Origin: Gnetum montanum
Lineage: Eukaryota; Streptophyta; Gnetopsida; Gnetales; Gnetaceae
DNA: 64,000 nt
NCBI GenBank assembly: GCA_015680685.1
Contig: MNCI01014168.1
Span: 58,467 to 122,466 of the forward strand
Reading direction: 5' to 3'
A program made the position numbers and the translations under genes. Below are positions 32,480 to 43,800 of this stretch, in pieces. The notes below the pieces were generated by a model that saw only the letters and a program-made list of their open reading frames with translations, was not told where the DNA came from and did not search any database. Within the stretch, counting starts at the first letter, position 1; the number at the start of each line of letters is the position of its first letter.

Positions 32480-34555
32480 GTTTGGGCTTATTCAACACCA
32501 AGTCTCCATGCTTTATAATCTTCTAGAGGTCATCCTCAAATGCTAGGAAATAATTTATGTCATGACTAGTCATTTGATGATAATGATAGTACTTATCTAG
32601 TTTGAAGTATTTTGGTAGCTTTAGATAATCCTTGGTAGCTATCGTTGGGTCTCTAATTATGCCACAAATATGATCATGCCTCTTACTAGCCTCTTCAGAC
32701 ATTGGCTTATGCTGAATAAAATTTTATTTAAGCAACTATTCTAGAAGATAAAAGGGCTTCATAGGAAACCTTATGTACTTAGACCTATCCTTCCACCCAA
32801 AATTTGCTCTTGGTTGTTTTGGAGCATAGGAAGTGGACAATTGCGATGAGTCAAAAGATGTGTTGCATGATGGTGATTGCTACCTCTATTTTCATTTTTT
32901 CTATTTTGATACTATAGCTATAGTTATATGTTATTACTTAATTTTATTATTATCCCTTCTCACATGTTAATTTTTATAGGCCAAATACATCAAGTCATTG
33001 CTTGCCTTAGCTACCTCCATAATGTTCTTAGTTTGCAAGAAGGCTTGGCTTAGTGACCGAGGCTCTAGGTAGTAAAGATTTAACTTGATAAAGTTATTTA
33101 CTTCTCCCTTGTAGATGGAAAAGAGGTAATTTTTAGTAATAGGATCTAGAATCTCATTAAGTGTTGAGTTTCACCTTTGAATGAATCTTTTGATCGATTC
33201 AAGTGATCCCTACTTCACCTTCATCAATTGATCCAATGTGACATCTAGCTTCAAGTTGTATCTGAAGTGGTTGATAATGTGGTCTATTAAGCCCTCAAGG
33301 GAAGACATAGAACCTCTAGGAAAGGTTTAGTACCAATCTAAAGCCTTACCTTTAAGGAACATAGGAAACATCCTCAATATCGTATCTAGCCAAGCTTGCC
33401 AAAAGAAGCACTTAGACCAGAAGGTGATTAGATGTGCATTGGAATCTCCTTCATTATTATATTTAGTGAAGTTTAGAATAAGTAAGTCTACAGGTAAGGT
33501 TATTAAAGGTACCATTGGATTTATAGGATCATCTTGGTAAAATTCTAGAACCTTGACCATCTAAGTTGTACTCGCCTTGAGTTTTCACAGCTCTTTAGTA
33601 AGGTCTTAGATCATTTGGAAGACTTGATCCAAGCCCTAGGACATTCATGTGCATTGTAATGCTTATGTTGACAATTAAGGAAGAAGTTATAAGGCTTGGA
33701 GCTATGTGATTGGTATGGATATAAATGGAAGAGATTGGGTTATCACCAATGCAAGTCGGCTGAATAAGGAGAAAAAGGTTTGCATTTGGGCATTATGTAT
33801 GAAGGAAGAAAAAGGAGTATGAGAGGCCTATGTTTGTTGGGGTTCCAATGAGGATCCCACTAGTATAATAAAGGGAGGTGGTGGAGTAGACATCACCAAC
33901 ACTAGGTGAATGGAGTGAGGTTGTGTGGCAAAGGGCATTGATAAGAACAAGGAGGTAGATTGAGACATGGGTTGTTCTTGGTGTGTAGCGATGATGGATG
34001 TAGACCTAAGCATAGTAGGCTGGATAGGGAAAAATAAATATTGGGGAACTTGTCCCATATATGAGGCAAGGAAGATTGAATTAGGACTAGTAATTCAGGA
34101 AGCCGATTGTTGGAACAGGCTTACAATAAAATTATCAAGCTTTGGTTTTGCCTTAAACTCATCTTTCTCTTATTTGTGAACCTCCAAGCTAATCTCCTCA
34201 CCAAACTCATCAACCTCTATGATTTGTATGAGCATTTGCACATAAAAGTTATTGAAGGAGATTTTATCATAAGGTGATGGGATGTATTCTTTCCCATCCC
34301 TATGTATAATTTCAAACTGATGCTTGGCATCACTTTTGAAGGATGGTATCAAGAGACTAGCATGTATCTTAGCATACAGAAAGTTGTAGAACTTCTTATT
34401 AATGATAGTGAAATCCAAGATTTTCCCCTTTGTCTAAGTGATTGTCTTCATTCTATGACCACAGGGTCTTTTAGGTCATAGACACAAATTGCATCTTGGT
34501 TAGGGGTCATGCATGGAAGGCCTAGTTGTAGAATGGTTGACCTATGAAAAGACAT
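32480..34555 (-). pseudogene. gag of O-B
   Basis: Start MSFHRSTILQLGL at 34555. The N-terminal part has ICVYDLKDPVVIE and KEYIPSPYDKISFNNFY (34418-34170 open). The capsid-like core is open from 33560 to 33327 and reads FYQDDPINPMVPLITLPVD, then NNEGDSNAHLITFWSKC and LRMFPMFLKGKALDWY, the standard gypsy gag landmarks. A decayed Cys/His-like segment lies near 32560 (minus sense SHDINYFLAFEDDLxKII). Gag would form the particle that packages element RNA. There are several stops and frameshifts, fewer than in O-A. Confidence 0.8.
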
Positions 34556-35935
34556 TAATTGATACCAATCAAACTACGTGGGCTAGCAAAAACTAAGCTT
34601 GGCTTTGAAAAGCTAAGAAAGGCTTTGAAAAGTCTAATAGTTGTTGGAAAATTAAAAGAAAAATAAAACTAGACTTTCCATAATTTTTATGTTGGGCTTT
34701 AGAAAGTCTAACACTTGTTGTGAAAATATAAATATGGAAAAATTATTTGTTCATAGTATATTAGGTTTTGGAAGGATATGCTAGTATTTTTCAAAGAATA
34801 TGTTTGTGATAAAATTAGTAAGTTTTTTGTTTGCTTGTTTTAGGGGTGTGAGTGTATTTTCCTTTCAAGGACACTACACTAGGTATTGTTGTACAACCTA
34901 GAAAATATTTTATTTTTAAAAAGATACATTGGGTATCTTGACAAGAAACATTGGACTTTGTATAGTAATGAGAAAATGTAATTTATCCATGACAACTATG
35001 TTGGATACTTTGGAAGAGGGGGTGGGAAGGTGGGATGTTTGATTTAATTTCTTAATTAATTAAATCAAAATTCCAACCATTGGAATTGCCCAAGGTGAAA
35101 GAGGTTATAACTAGAAAAGTAGTTGAAACTACAACTGCAGGTATAGTGCAAGTTGCAGTGCAATTGGTGTGACAGTATTTGAGATAGGTAACACAAACTA
35201 TGTTGGCTTTTCCAATACTATCTACATTGGAGGATGTGCAATAGACCATCATATTTTCCAGCCAACTATGCTGAGGTAGGTGGTGGTAATGGGTTTTTAC
35301 TTGGTAATACCAAGTTGAAACTTTTTCCATCCTAGAGGATGTACATTGCTTTTGAAAAATCAATTGTGAAAACTTTGGATTTTTCATAGACTATGCTAGT
35401 GTCTACGTTGGAGGATGTGTACTTGACCATCATATTTTCTAGGCAACTACATTGAGGTAGATGGTGGAAATGGATTTTTACTTGGTAAAACCAAGTTAAA
35501 AAATTTTCCCTAAAGGGTATGCATGTTGGTTTTAAGAACTCAATTGTAAAAATTTTGGGTTTTCCCAAGACTACACTAGAATCTTGGCAATTTCTACATT
35601 GTCTTTTTCCTACAAAATTTCAAAGAAGCTATGGTCAAGATTTAGGATGATCTACACTAGTCTTTAGGTTCCAAATATAGATTTTGGTAGGAAAAAATTG
35701 TAGGTTTTGATGTTAACTACGTTGGGTTCAAAAAATTCAACAATTTCTATGAAAATGTAGTAAACACCCAAATCACCAACCACAACTACACAAGGTATCA
35801 TGGATAGAAATTGAGATGCCAACATTGTTTTTTATTGTAAATAATTATAGGTTTCAAATGTTATAATGTGAAACAATTAGTTTTGTAAAATGTTCACAAA
35901 ATGTTTTGTAAAAGGTTGGATTAGGTATTTGGGTA
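34556..35935. other. Leader of O-B with half-palindromes and a tandem duplication
   Basis: Untranslated leader between primer site and gag, about 1.4 kb, twice the length in O-A and O-E. It holds AACTATGCT/ACTACACTAG half-sites and a duplicated 181-bp segment (35205-35570). Short ORFs at 35052-35568 are repeats of that duplicated unit, not genes. Confidence 0.55.
35205..35570. repeat. 181-bp tandem duplication in the O-B leader
   Basis: TTGGAGGATGTG occurs at about 35227 and 35408, each followed by GACCATCATATTTTC, then TTTTTACTTGGTAA and CAATTGTRAAAA. The two units differ at many sites, so the duplication is old. Confidence 0.75.
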
Positions 35936-35937
35936 GA

Positions 35938-35957
35938 TGCACTCCTTCTAGTGCTAG
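35938..35957 (-). other. Primer binding site of O-B
   Basis: On the minus strand the LTR ends ATTACA. After GTTTC comes TAGCACTAGAAGGAGTGC. TAG is probably a mutated TGG. It aligns with TGGTATTAGAAGGAGGG at 54571-54555. Confidence 0.55.
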
Positions 35958-35961
35958 AAAC

Positions 35962-37276
35962 TGTAATGCCTAAAAAATTCAGTCGTTGAAAAACTAAAAA
36001 TTCCCGATGAAAGAGTTTAACTTCAAATCCCAAGGGCCTTTGAAAATAGGATCCTAAGCATCCTAGACCATCTTACTAATCACCCAAGGACTTGGAAATT
36101 GGAAATAGTGTAAATGAATTATATAAAAATGTAGATTTAATCTAAGAGAAAGCACAAAATTTTAATTCAAAATAAAGTTGCACAAATGAATGAATTGTTG
36201 ATTTTTATGCAAATAATAAAAATGTTACAAGAGCAAAGTTCCAAGATGTATAAGTGTGTGCCTAGATGCACAAGGAATTTCTCGAATGGTGCCTAAAGTT
36301 CAGTGAAACCGGCAGGTTGTCTTCTGCATTCGGTTGCATGATCTATGTGCTTCCAAGCTCCAACTTCCAAAACTTCTCACTAGTTCTTGAGCTTAGATCT
36401 ACTATGTTGGTTGAAAAAATGGTGAAAGTACTTGACTTTTGCTATTGGAAAATGCACTGAGAGTTTCCAATGCTCAGCCAATTGTCAGTTTTCCAATAAG
36501 TCCTTTCAAAGTATTGGTTTTTGGTTTAATTAGGTTGTTGTTGTTCAATCTGTTGCTACCAATTTTCTACCATGATTGCTGATAGATTGAAATCATGTAT
36601 AGGTGTAGTAGGATATAATTCCAAGTGTAGTTGAACATTATGATAAGTTTTAATACACAAAAGCCATAAAAACACATATTCACACTAAAAATAGTAAAAA
36701 TATTTTTATAACTATGCTAGCTTCACCTTAACTCTATTGGCCTATGTGAATACTATTGAGAAGTGTTGTGACAATGTTTGCCAGTATTCGAAAAAATGTA
36801 AAACATAATAACTTCAACATTGCCCTTGCAACATCCACATTAGGTTTTGTTGAAACTATGCTGGGAGTTACTAAAAAATGAAAACCCAACACCATCTATG
36901 TTGGATGTATGTAGTTACACTAGGTTTTATGGTAACTACACTGGGTTTTGTTAGAAAAATGAAAATCCAACACCATCTACATTGGTTCTAGGTGGTTCTA
37001 GCATAGTTAAGGCTATAGGCCCACTAAAACCCATGAAAATGCCAAATTTGGCAATTCCCAAGGCATTTTCAACCTTTCCAAGCCCAAATATGGACATGAT
37101 ATGACTTTTTTCACTTGGGAAATGAGGCTACAATCACTTATGAGGCATTTTTTAGCTTCAAAATTTGAAGTATGCAAGATTGAAACTCATGGGCTACAAG
37201 TCCCACATTTATAATAAGATATTGTCTTAGGTTTAATGGTGAAAGTTGCAACATGAATTTTCTTGGTGGTGTTTTA
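35962..37276 (-). mobile_element. 5' LTR of O-B
   Basis: Aligned with 26082-27346. It starts TGTAATG and ends TGTTTTA in plus reading, the final CA having become TA. About 1315 bp. It contains the GGTTTTATGGTAACTACACT half-palindrome block. Exon 4 of the O-E antisense gene resumes immediately after the target duplication. Confidence 0.85.
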
Positions 37277-37281
37277 GAATA
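37277..37281. repeat. Target-site duplication of O-B, right
   Basis: GAATA, mate of GAACA at 26077-26081. The single mismatch is a transition. Confidence 0.8.
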
Positions 37282-39526
37282 GACATGAATCATGAAAAAG
37301 TTCCTTATCAAGGATGCTCAATTTAACTGGACATCTCACTTAGTTTTTGGGCTACAAGGAAAGATCCTGAAACTTCAAGAAAAGCTTGATACGATATGCC
37401 ATATGTACTTTGCATTTTTATAGCATATCTAAGGAGGTTCATTAAGTTATTGGTGGTGAGGAAGGATGGAAGATGGATAATTCAAAATCCATCCCAACTT
37501 TCTAAGCCTTGGTTGAAACACATTTTTCCAACCATATAGGCTCAAAACCCACTATAGGATGTTGGGGAATCATTGTTTGTCCACTAAACACTTTAGTTGT
37601 ATGCATTATCCTTTCCTTGACAACATGGAGGTGGAAACCCAAGTCATCCATGGAAATTCTAAGAAGGCCAAGGAGTTATGAGTTGAGGTCAATGGGATAA
37701 CTAGAGTAAAGTTAAAGAGGCCTAGGATTGAGAAGATAGCACCAGTTGTTGAGTAGCCTTTGATGAGAAGGCTCATTATTAGAGTTGGCTAGGCACATCA
37801 TGTGGTTTTAGGTACGTTCTTCTTATTTCATTTTTGTTTAAGTTATTTTACATTTATATTTTATGTTATATGGTCATGTTGTTGTTTTGTTTTAGGCAAA
37901 GTTTGCTATGTTTTTCTATGTTTTCTCTTCATTGTTCTTGTAGGTAAACAACAAGAATTGGTAGCCCAGGAAACGGTAGCAGAGGAAAAACAAAAATGCC
38001 TAGAGGAGAAGGCTCTATAATGGCATGATGATGAGGGGTTGTCCAATGTCATGTTGGATGCCCTTGATGCCATATTTGAAGGTTCATAGTTAGGTGAACC
38101 TCTCGTTATTGTCTCAGATGATCATCCAAGTACTTATGAATTTTTTATATATGTTGCATTTTGTAGTTTCATGTTTGAACCTAGTTTAATCATTAAAATA
38201 TGGTCATTCTTGTTGTAGCTCCTAAACCTCAACTAGATGCTTAAACCTCTATGTTTTGCATGAAACCATGGGTGGAGGTTCCTAACAAAATGGAGTTCAT
38301 ACATGGGATGGACAAACACATGATCGATTGCTGATAACAAATTGCTCCTAATGTTGGTGAGGACCTTAGCTTATCTTACCTTTAGTTATTTTTATCATTT
38401 ATGCATTTTTTTATTTTTAGTTTTATGATTTTTTTTAAGTCCTATGATTTTCTAGTCAATTTTTTATTCATTATTTATTGGTTTTATGTGTTCATCTTTG
38501 TTGTATTACTTGTAGTGTCTAAGGTTGGATGGAATTCCACCTATACCATTGAAATTGATGAACTACCTAGCTTACCATCTAAAGTGGAAAATGTTCCACA
38601 AAAGTTATATAAGAGTGCCACTAAATGTGCACTCTTATGTGCTAGAAATTCATGGGAATGCCAACATTCCAATGAATTCCTATGGAAGTGAGATGTAGTA
38701 TTGGGAAGGGAGACAAAGTAGTAGGTGGAGGAGATTAAAGATATCAAGGATTAAAAAGAATTTTTCAAAGTCCAAGTAACTAACAAAGACTCCTTATGAA
38801 CCAAGGACATAGAATGTTCATGGTATTGGAATGCCATCCATGATAAGGTTGCTTGTGCTAGGAGCTTTGTGAAGCAAAAGCTAGAGATGGACTTAGTGGC
38901 TTGTAAAGCTAGGAAGTGGAGAATCTATTGTGCTTGGGTCCTTGAGTGGGACTAGAAACAAAAGGACCACAAGACGAAATACAAGGCTAAATAGGAGAGT
39001 TGCTTAAAATGGCTATAGAAGGAATTCATAGAGAGATGCAAGCTAGATATGTTCATAAAGGGAATTAATGCAAGGAATGCCTTCAAGCTATTTGCAGGCT
39101 CTCTAATGATAGCTAATTCCCTGACTCCCCAAGTCACTACCACTTCTGGGAAGGTGACCACTACTACATTTTCATAGAAGCTACCTACATGGACTGATAT
39201 TGACGAGAGTAACATCTTGACTAGTGTTAATCTTGGGGAAGTGGATTAGGCACATATGACCAAAGAACAAATTCTCCATCACCTAGAGGCTAGTCTTCAA
39301 AGCTTTTCCACATAAGATACTACCCTTGAATCTTTTCAAGTTTGGTTATTTTTAATTAATTTCTTTTATTTTAGCATATTTTAGTTTGGTTTGGTTTGTA
39401 ATTTAGTTATGTTAATTACTGATTAAATTTTTTTTGCTAAAATTAATATAAGTACCTAGTGATAGCAGTGAACCTAATGATGATGATGTTGAAGATGTTC
39501 CTCCTCCCCCTCTAGTTGCACCTTAA
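37282..39526 (+). pseudogene. Antisense gene of O-E, exons 4b-8
   Basis: Exon 4 resumes and runs to a GTACGT donor at 37812; VVRKDGRWIIQNPSQ parallels VLRKDG in O-A. Exon 5 (37944-38129) is Gln/Glu-rich (EKQKCLEEKAL). Exon 6 (38219-38356) includes KPWVEVPNKMEF. Exon 7 (38517-39339) opens after CTTGTAG with GWNSTYTIEIDELPSLPSK and NVPQKLYKSATKCALLCARN, with Cys spaced C-x3-C-x6-C exactly as in O-A, then HSNEFLW. Later it has TKEQILHHLEASLQSF. Terminal exon 39453-39526 ends in TAA. Intron positions and splice boundaries correspond to those in O-A. Different stop codons occur in the two copies, so each decayed independently. Function is unknown. Confidence 0.65.
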
Positions 39527-39984
39527 TTCCACACCTTGATCATCACTCATATTATTTTTATTATTATTGATGTGATGTTATAGCTATTTCTAGCCATTGG
39601 ATGTTATAACTATTTCTAGCCATTGGTTGTTATAAGATAGTTTATTACTATACTTTTTTTTGTTATTGCTACATAGTGTAGCCATGGCTATTAGACTCCT
39701 ATTTATTTGATATGTAATTTGAAATTTTGTCACACTGTGTGATTGTGGCTATGGGTTATAAACATTTTGGTTATTATTATATTTTCTAAAACCTTAATTT
39801 TTCTTATATGTTCTAGCATTTTTAGTTTTATGCATCTTATGTGTTTTATGTTTTGTTCAAGTTACAAGGCTACATTGGTTAAATCATGTGGTTATAGGTA
39901 ATTTTTGATAAAGTAAAATGCAAATTAACTAGGAAAATAAGATGTGAACTAGAGTGTAATGGCTATGAATAGGTCATATAAATG
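39527..39984. other. Trailer of the antisense gene, O-E
   Basis: AT-rich and non-coding. A 26-bp unit (GTTATAGCTATTTCTAGCCA) is tandemly duplicated at 39577-39628. It shares a CACACTGTGTGATTGTGGC block with O-B. Confidence 0.5.
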
Positions 39985-40165
39985 TTACCAATTTTAGGAC
40001 TTGGTAGACCACTAGTTTAAGGCTTTGGTAGGCCATGTATTGCTAGTTTTAGTCCATCATAGGCCATGCACATTGCCAGTTTTAGGTGTTAGTGGGCTGT
40101 GTATTGCCAATTTTAGGCCTCGGTGGGTAGTGCATTGTCAATTTTAGGCCTTAGTGGGATGTTCA
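39985..40165. repeat. Cassette-border repeat array, O-E
   Basis: Five units of about 36 bases with the core CCAGTTTTAGGCCTTGGTGG and spacer CCATGTATTG. It marks the protease-side end of the antisense cassette. Confidence 0.7.
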
Positions 40166-40440
40166 TGTTCAAGGAAAAATTTTATAAATTTTTATATATT
40201 TTTCAGGTTTTAAAATTTTTATGGTATTTTATATGTTTTATGTTTAAGAATGGATAGGGAATAAAAAGATGAATTGTAAATAAGGATAAACCATAGGCTA
40301 TGTGTGAAATAAAGCTAAAACAAGGTAAAGTAAAGTAATGTAAAAAAAATACATATAAACAAAGGTTAAACTAGGCTAAGAAAATAGAAGAGAAGGCTAC
40401 ATAGTTATGAGCATAGGGACAAGCAAATAGAAATCATGCA
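40166..40440. other. Spacer, O-E cassette to protease
   Basis: A-rich sequence collinear with 10411-10660 of O-A. I see no gene or motif. Confidence 0.4.
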
Positions 40441-40530
40441 TAAACCATTCAAGTGTTTCCTAATCTTCAAAAGATTATGAGGGTGTATGGTCTATGTTGT
40501 AGGATCTTGTATTTCTCATTTCTCTTAAGA
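40441..40530 (-). pseudogene. C-terminal tail of the O-E protease region
   Basis: Collinear with 10661-10770 of O-A, the tail after the protease (shared AAGTGTTTYCTAATCTTC). It is separated from the rest of the protease by F3, which begins at 40531. Coding continues at 50366. Confidence 0.55.
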
Positions 40531-41372
40531 TGAGTTATGTTCTAACATGCTCCAATATTAGATACTTGATATCAAAGCCCAGGATGTGTTATTGGATATC
40601 CAATATCATGGGGTATATGTCAACCTATAAATATAGTATTTGGGCTCACGATTTTCATATTAGTTTTTATCATAGTTAGCGAAGCTCTTGTAGTTTTTTT
40701 TCTCTAAAGTTAGAATATTTTCTGAGTGGCTGCAGCAGGAGTTTGAGTGTGTATGGATCTTTGTTTGAACACTAATGTACCTAAGCATAGTAGTGTGATA
40801 GGAATAAAAATGAACCCTTTTGATCATCCTTGCAGCACTAAGAATATATTAATGTTTCATTGACACATTTAATATCTATGCACTTTATTTTCATGAACTT
40901 CACTTTAATGCACTTTAATTAAGCAGTTAATTCCTAGTTGTTAATGAACACAAGAACAACCACCTTGAGCATACATGTAGCCCTTGGTAACCAAAAAATG
41001 CTTAATGTTTGGTAACCCAATAGGGCTATATGTGTTTAGGATGTGTCTAGGAAAGTGGAATGGGTGCTTGTGTTAGGCTAGTTAGGTAGTAGATGAATTA
41101 GATCTTAAATTACTTTACCTTTCATTCTTGTTTTAGGTGACTAAACTTATAAAATACCAAATGATAAAAATCACATGCCTCAGTTGCACTTAACCATATA
41201 CTTGTACTTCACAAGTGGAACTGACAAGACAACAAACATTCTCAACACCCATTCCACTTCCTAGAGGAACTAGTGCACTAGAGAACTATAGGCCCATGGA
41301 ATTTGACTGGATTGCATGTGAACGCTTTAGTGATTCATATGGTTGGACGTAGGGGTACCTCACCATTCATCA
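40531..41372 (+). mobile_element. 5' LTR of F3
   Basis: Starts TGAGTTATG and ends TCATCA. U3 contains several GATATC-type palindromes (40572-40613), followed by the TATA box CCTATAAATATAG at about 40626, a TTAGCGAAGCTC block shared with F2, and GGAATAAAAATG near 40799 as a possible polyadenylation signal. By eye it differs from the 3' LTR at roughly one site in eight, mostly transitions. Confidence 0.85.
40572..40640 (+). promoter_or_regulatory. U3 palindromes and TATA box of the F3 5' LTR
   Basis: TTGATATCAA and ATTGGATATCCAAT are perfect palindromes within 60 bases of the TATA box. The F2 LTR has GCGATATCGC palindromes in the same place, so a GATATC-centred element is a shared feature of these LTR promoters. 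Confidence 0.5.
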
Positions 41373-41373
41373 T

Positions 41374-41393
41374 TGACATTGTTGCTTAGGACC
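41374..41393 (+). other. Primer binding site of F3 (tRNA-Asp type)
   Basis: TGACATTGTTGCTTAGGACC begins one base after the LTR. It matches the plant tRNA-Asp 3' complement used by Athila elements at 13 of 20 positions, and six of the seven mismatches are transitions at former CpG-like or G sites. The tRNA sequence is from memory and should be checked. Confidence 0.7.
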
Positions 41394-41531
41394 TTTTAGT
41401 TGTTTCATGTGCTATTTAGGACCTAGTGAAAATTTATTTAAATTTTTTAAATGAACCTTAAAGTCACATCACATTTCAAGATTACTATTACAATTTTATA
41501 AAGCACACTATGTTTTATTCTCTAACATAAA

Positions 41532-43800
41532 ATGTCTTCTTCTCACATGAGTGATTCTTTGTCCAATTTTGACGGAGTACATCCACTGGTGCCTCAACAA
41601 TACTAAGTGGTATATGCTCATTTTAATGAGTATGTACCAAATTTCACCTTCATCCTACACTAGGATGAGCAACTATGATGATGTGACATGGAGGGAAACA
41701 TTGTGTTGCCCCCTACCAATTTGTTCCTGCAATGCTCCAACAAATGCTTGTATGATGGGATCTATAGGAATTTCATGCTGAGTATGTTGTGCAAGATAGT
41801 GATGCCAAGGATTATTTTCCCACTAAGGCACAATGTCTTAGGGATCACCAATTAGAACAATGTTATGAATTTGCAAAAGGAAAAAGATTTAATGATTTTT
41901 CATTCTTGTTATACCAAAAAGATGATGGAGAGCCCTTCTCTGTGGATTTCCATTTAGTGAAATCCCTCTCTTTGACTTTGGTAAAGGAGGTTAAAACTAG
42001 AACTTGCAGTCCATGATTCACAATCCTGGTTCTGGTAAGAATGGATTCAATGAAAAAGAAGGATTCGAAAAGGCAAGTTAAGGTAGGGATGAAGATAAGA
42101 AACAAGATTGTGATCATGGTTGTGATTTCTAGAGAGGTGGTAGTAGGCATCAGCATGGTGCTAGTCCTCCTTCCTCTTTACCTTCATCATCATCCTCTTC
42201 TTCTTTCAGCTTTGATCATAATTGTAGGGGCCACAACAGTGATGAAGGTGATCAAGAAGACCAAAATTATTGGAGGGACCATTGGACAAGGCAAAACTAG
42301 AAGTGTGAGCATTTAAGAGAGAGGGGTAATAGAGGGCATTACAAGCACCGAAATCAAGGCCTTGATAAGCCCTTTCTTGATACCCGAAGTATGCTAACCA
42401 TTATAGAAGTAGTATGAATTCTAACAAGGCATGTGAAGGATAGTCAAATCAAGAGGCTAAATATGAACAATATTCTAGATTCGAAGGGGGATATAACTCA
42501 GATCTATAGAACCACCTCCAAGCTTTTCAAGATTCATGTGCCTTGTAGAACATACAGAATGAATGATAAAAACTTAAGTTGTTCTCACAGACACTCATTA
42601 AAGAAGTAGAAAAATGGTACCAGTCCTTAGAACTAGAATCTATCAGATGATGGAGTACAATGCTTAAAATATTTAATGACAAATATCAAACATACTCTAG
42701 AGTGTCCAACTTGAGAAGGTATATTCAAGGATGAAAATAAAGAACACACAAATCCTTGGATTTTGCCATTGATCAATAATATTCCTTAATGCATAGATGT
42801 CTTAGCCATGGTTATTCTTAATTGGATCAAATTCATCACATTATAGATGGGCTTTGATCTAAAATGAGGAGAACCCTTGGTGTCTATGCCCAAGGATGAC
42901 TATTAGAGTTAAGCATCCATCAAATCCAAAGATTGATTAAGTAGGTAGCTAAAGGGGAAGGTGAATTGAGAAAATGAGAAAGTGTAGAAGAGTATAATTG
43001 TGATCCTTCCATTTGTAAGAGGGAGGTTTGATTTTCTGATAGTGAGGAAGAATCAACACTTGATAAGGTGTCGAATAGGAAAGCCTTGTAGCTTCAAAAA
43101 TATCAATTTGAAATTATAGCCAAGGTTGATGAGTTATGAGACTCCATGGATAGTAGATTTCAAGCTATCTTAAAAATGATTGAAGAGTGCAAAGAACAAG
43201 GTAGTGATCATGAGTACATGAGATGCAAGGAAGTTGAACATGCTTATCAAAAAGGTAAGGGTAAGATTGTTGCAATAGAAGAAGTTACAAAAAAAAAATT
43301 AGATGATGATGATTGGTGTGACATCTGTCAATATGAACATCCTAAGGGATGTTGCCCCATAGTATCACACTTACAAGAGTTTGGGGTGTATGCTTTGAAT
43401 CCACAACTAACACAAATGCTAACATCCAAAANATGTAATCCATATGCATATTACATTTAGCAATCCTTGTCTCCACATGACTCCTTGAGTCACATTTCTA
43501 CTTTCTAATCTCACTACCACCCTTTTGATTATTATCAAACTCATTCTCCATGAGCAAGAAGAGATACCACCTCTTAACCCTATTCTCCTCCTATTCTTGC
43601 ACATCTTCCTCCTCCAGCCACACAACTACCATTTGCTCCACCTATGTAGGATGAACTTCTAGCTCAACCACAACAACACAATGCTACCAGGGTCACTAAT
43701 CTATAATCGGTTCATCAACTGAGTGATTTAGATACTCGATCAAAGAAAAGACCTTTCTTCTGACCATGTAGTCTGCCTAAGCCATGAAATATACCTATGG
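41532..43800 (+). pseudogene. gag of F3
   Basis: Starts MSSSHMSDSLSNFDGVHPL at 41532. The middle is frameshifted and passes through a Ser-rich stretch (around 42180) and an Arg/Gly/His-rich stretch (around 42310). A 104-codon open part at 43146-43460 contains CDICQYEHPKGCC, a zinc-knuckle-like Cys/His motif (C-x2-C-x3-H-x3-CC) for RNA binding. One ambiguous base (N) lies at 43432. A proline-rich segment (43560-43700) leads to the protease. The assignment rests on position and the zinc motif. Confidence 0.65.

Larger units (their letters stand above)
26082..37276 (-). mobile_element. Ogre-like element O-B, complete but non-autonomous
   Basis: An 11.2-kb element with both LTRs (26082-27346 and 35962-37276), polypurine tract, primer site, gag, protease and truncated pol linker. 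It is flanked by a GAACA/GAATA target duplication. RT, RNase H and integrase are missing. The cassette between protease and pol linker is short (about 2.4 kb) and keeps only the terminal exon of the antisense gene. It is inserted in the minus orientation into exon 4 of the antisense gene of O-E. The LTRs differ at many sites, by eye more than 10%, so the insertion is old. Confidence 0.85.

Noticed and set aside
43432-43432. An ambiguous base (N) in the F3 gag
   Set aside because: A sequencing or assembly ambiguity, not a biological feature.
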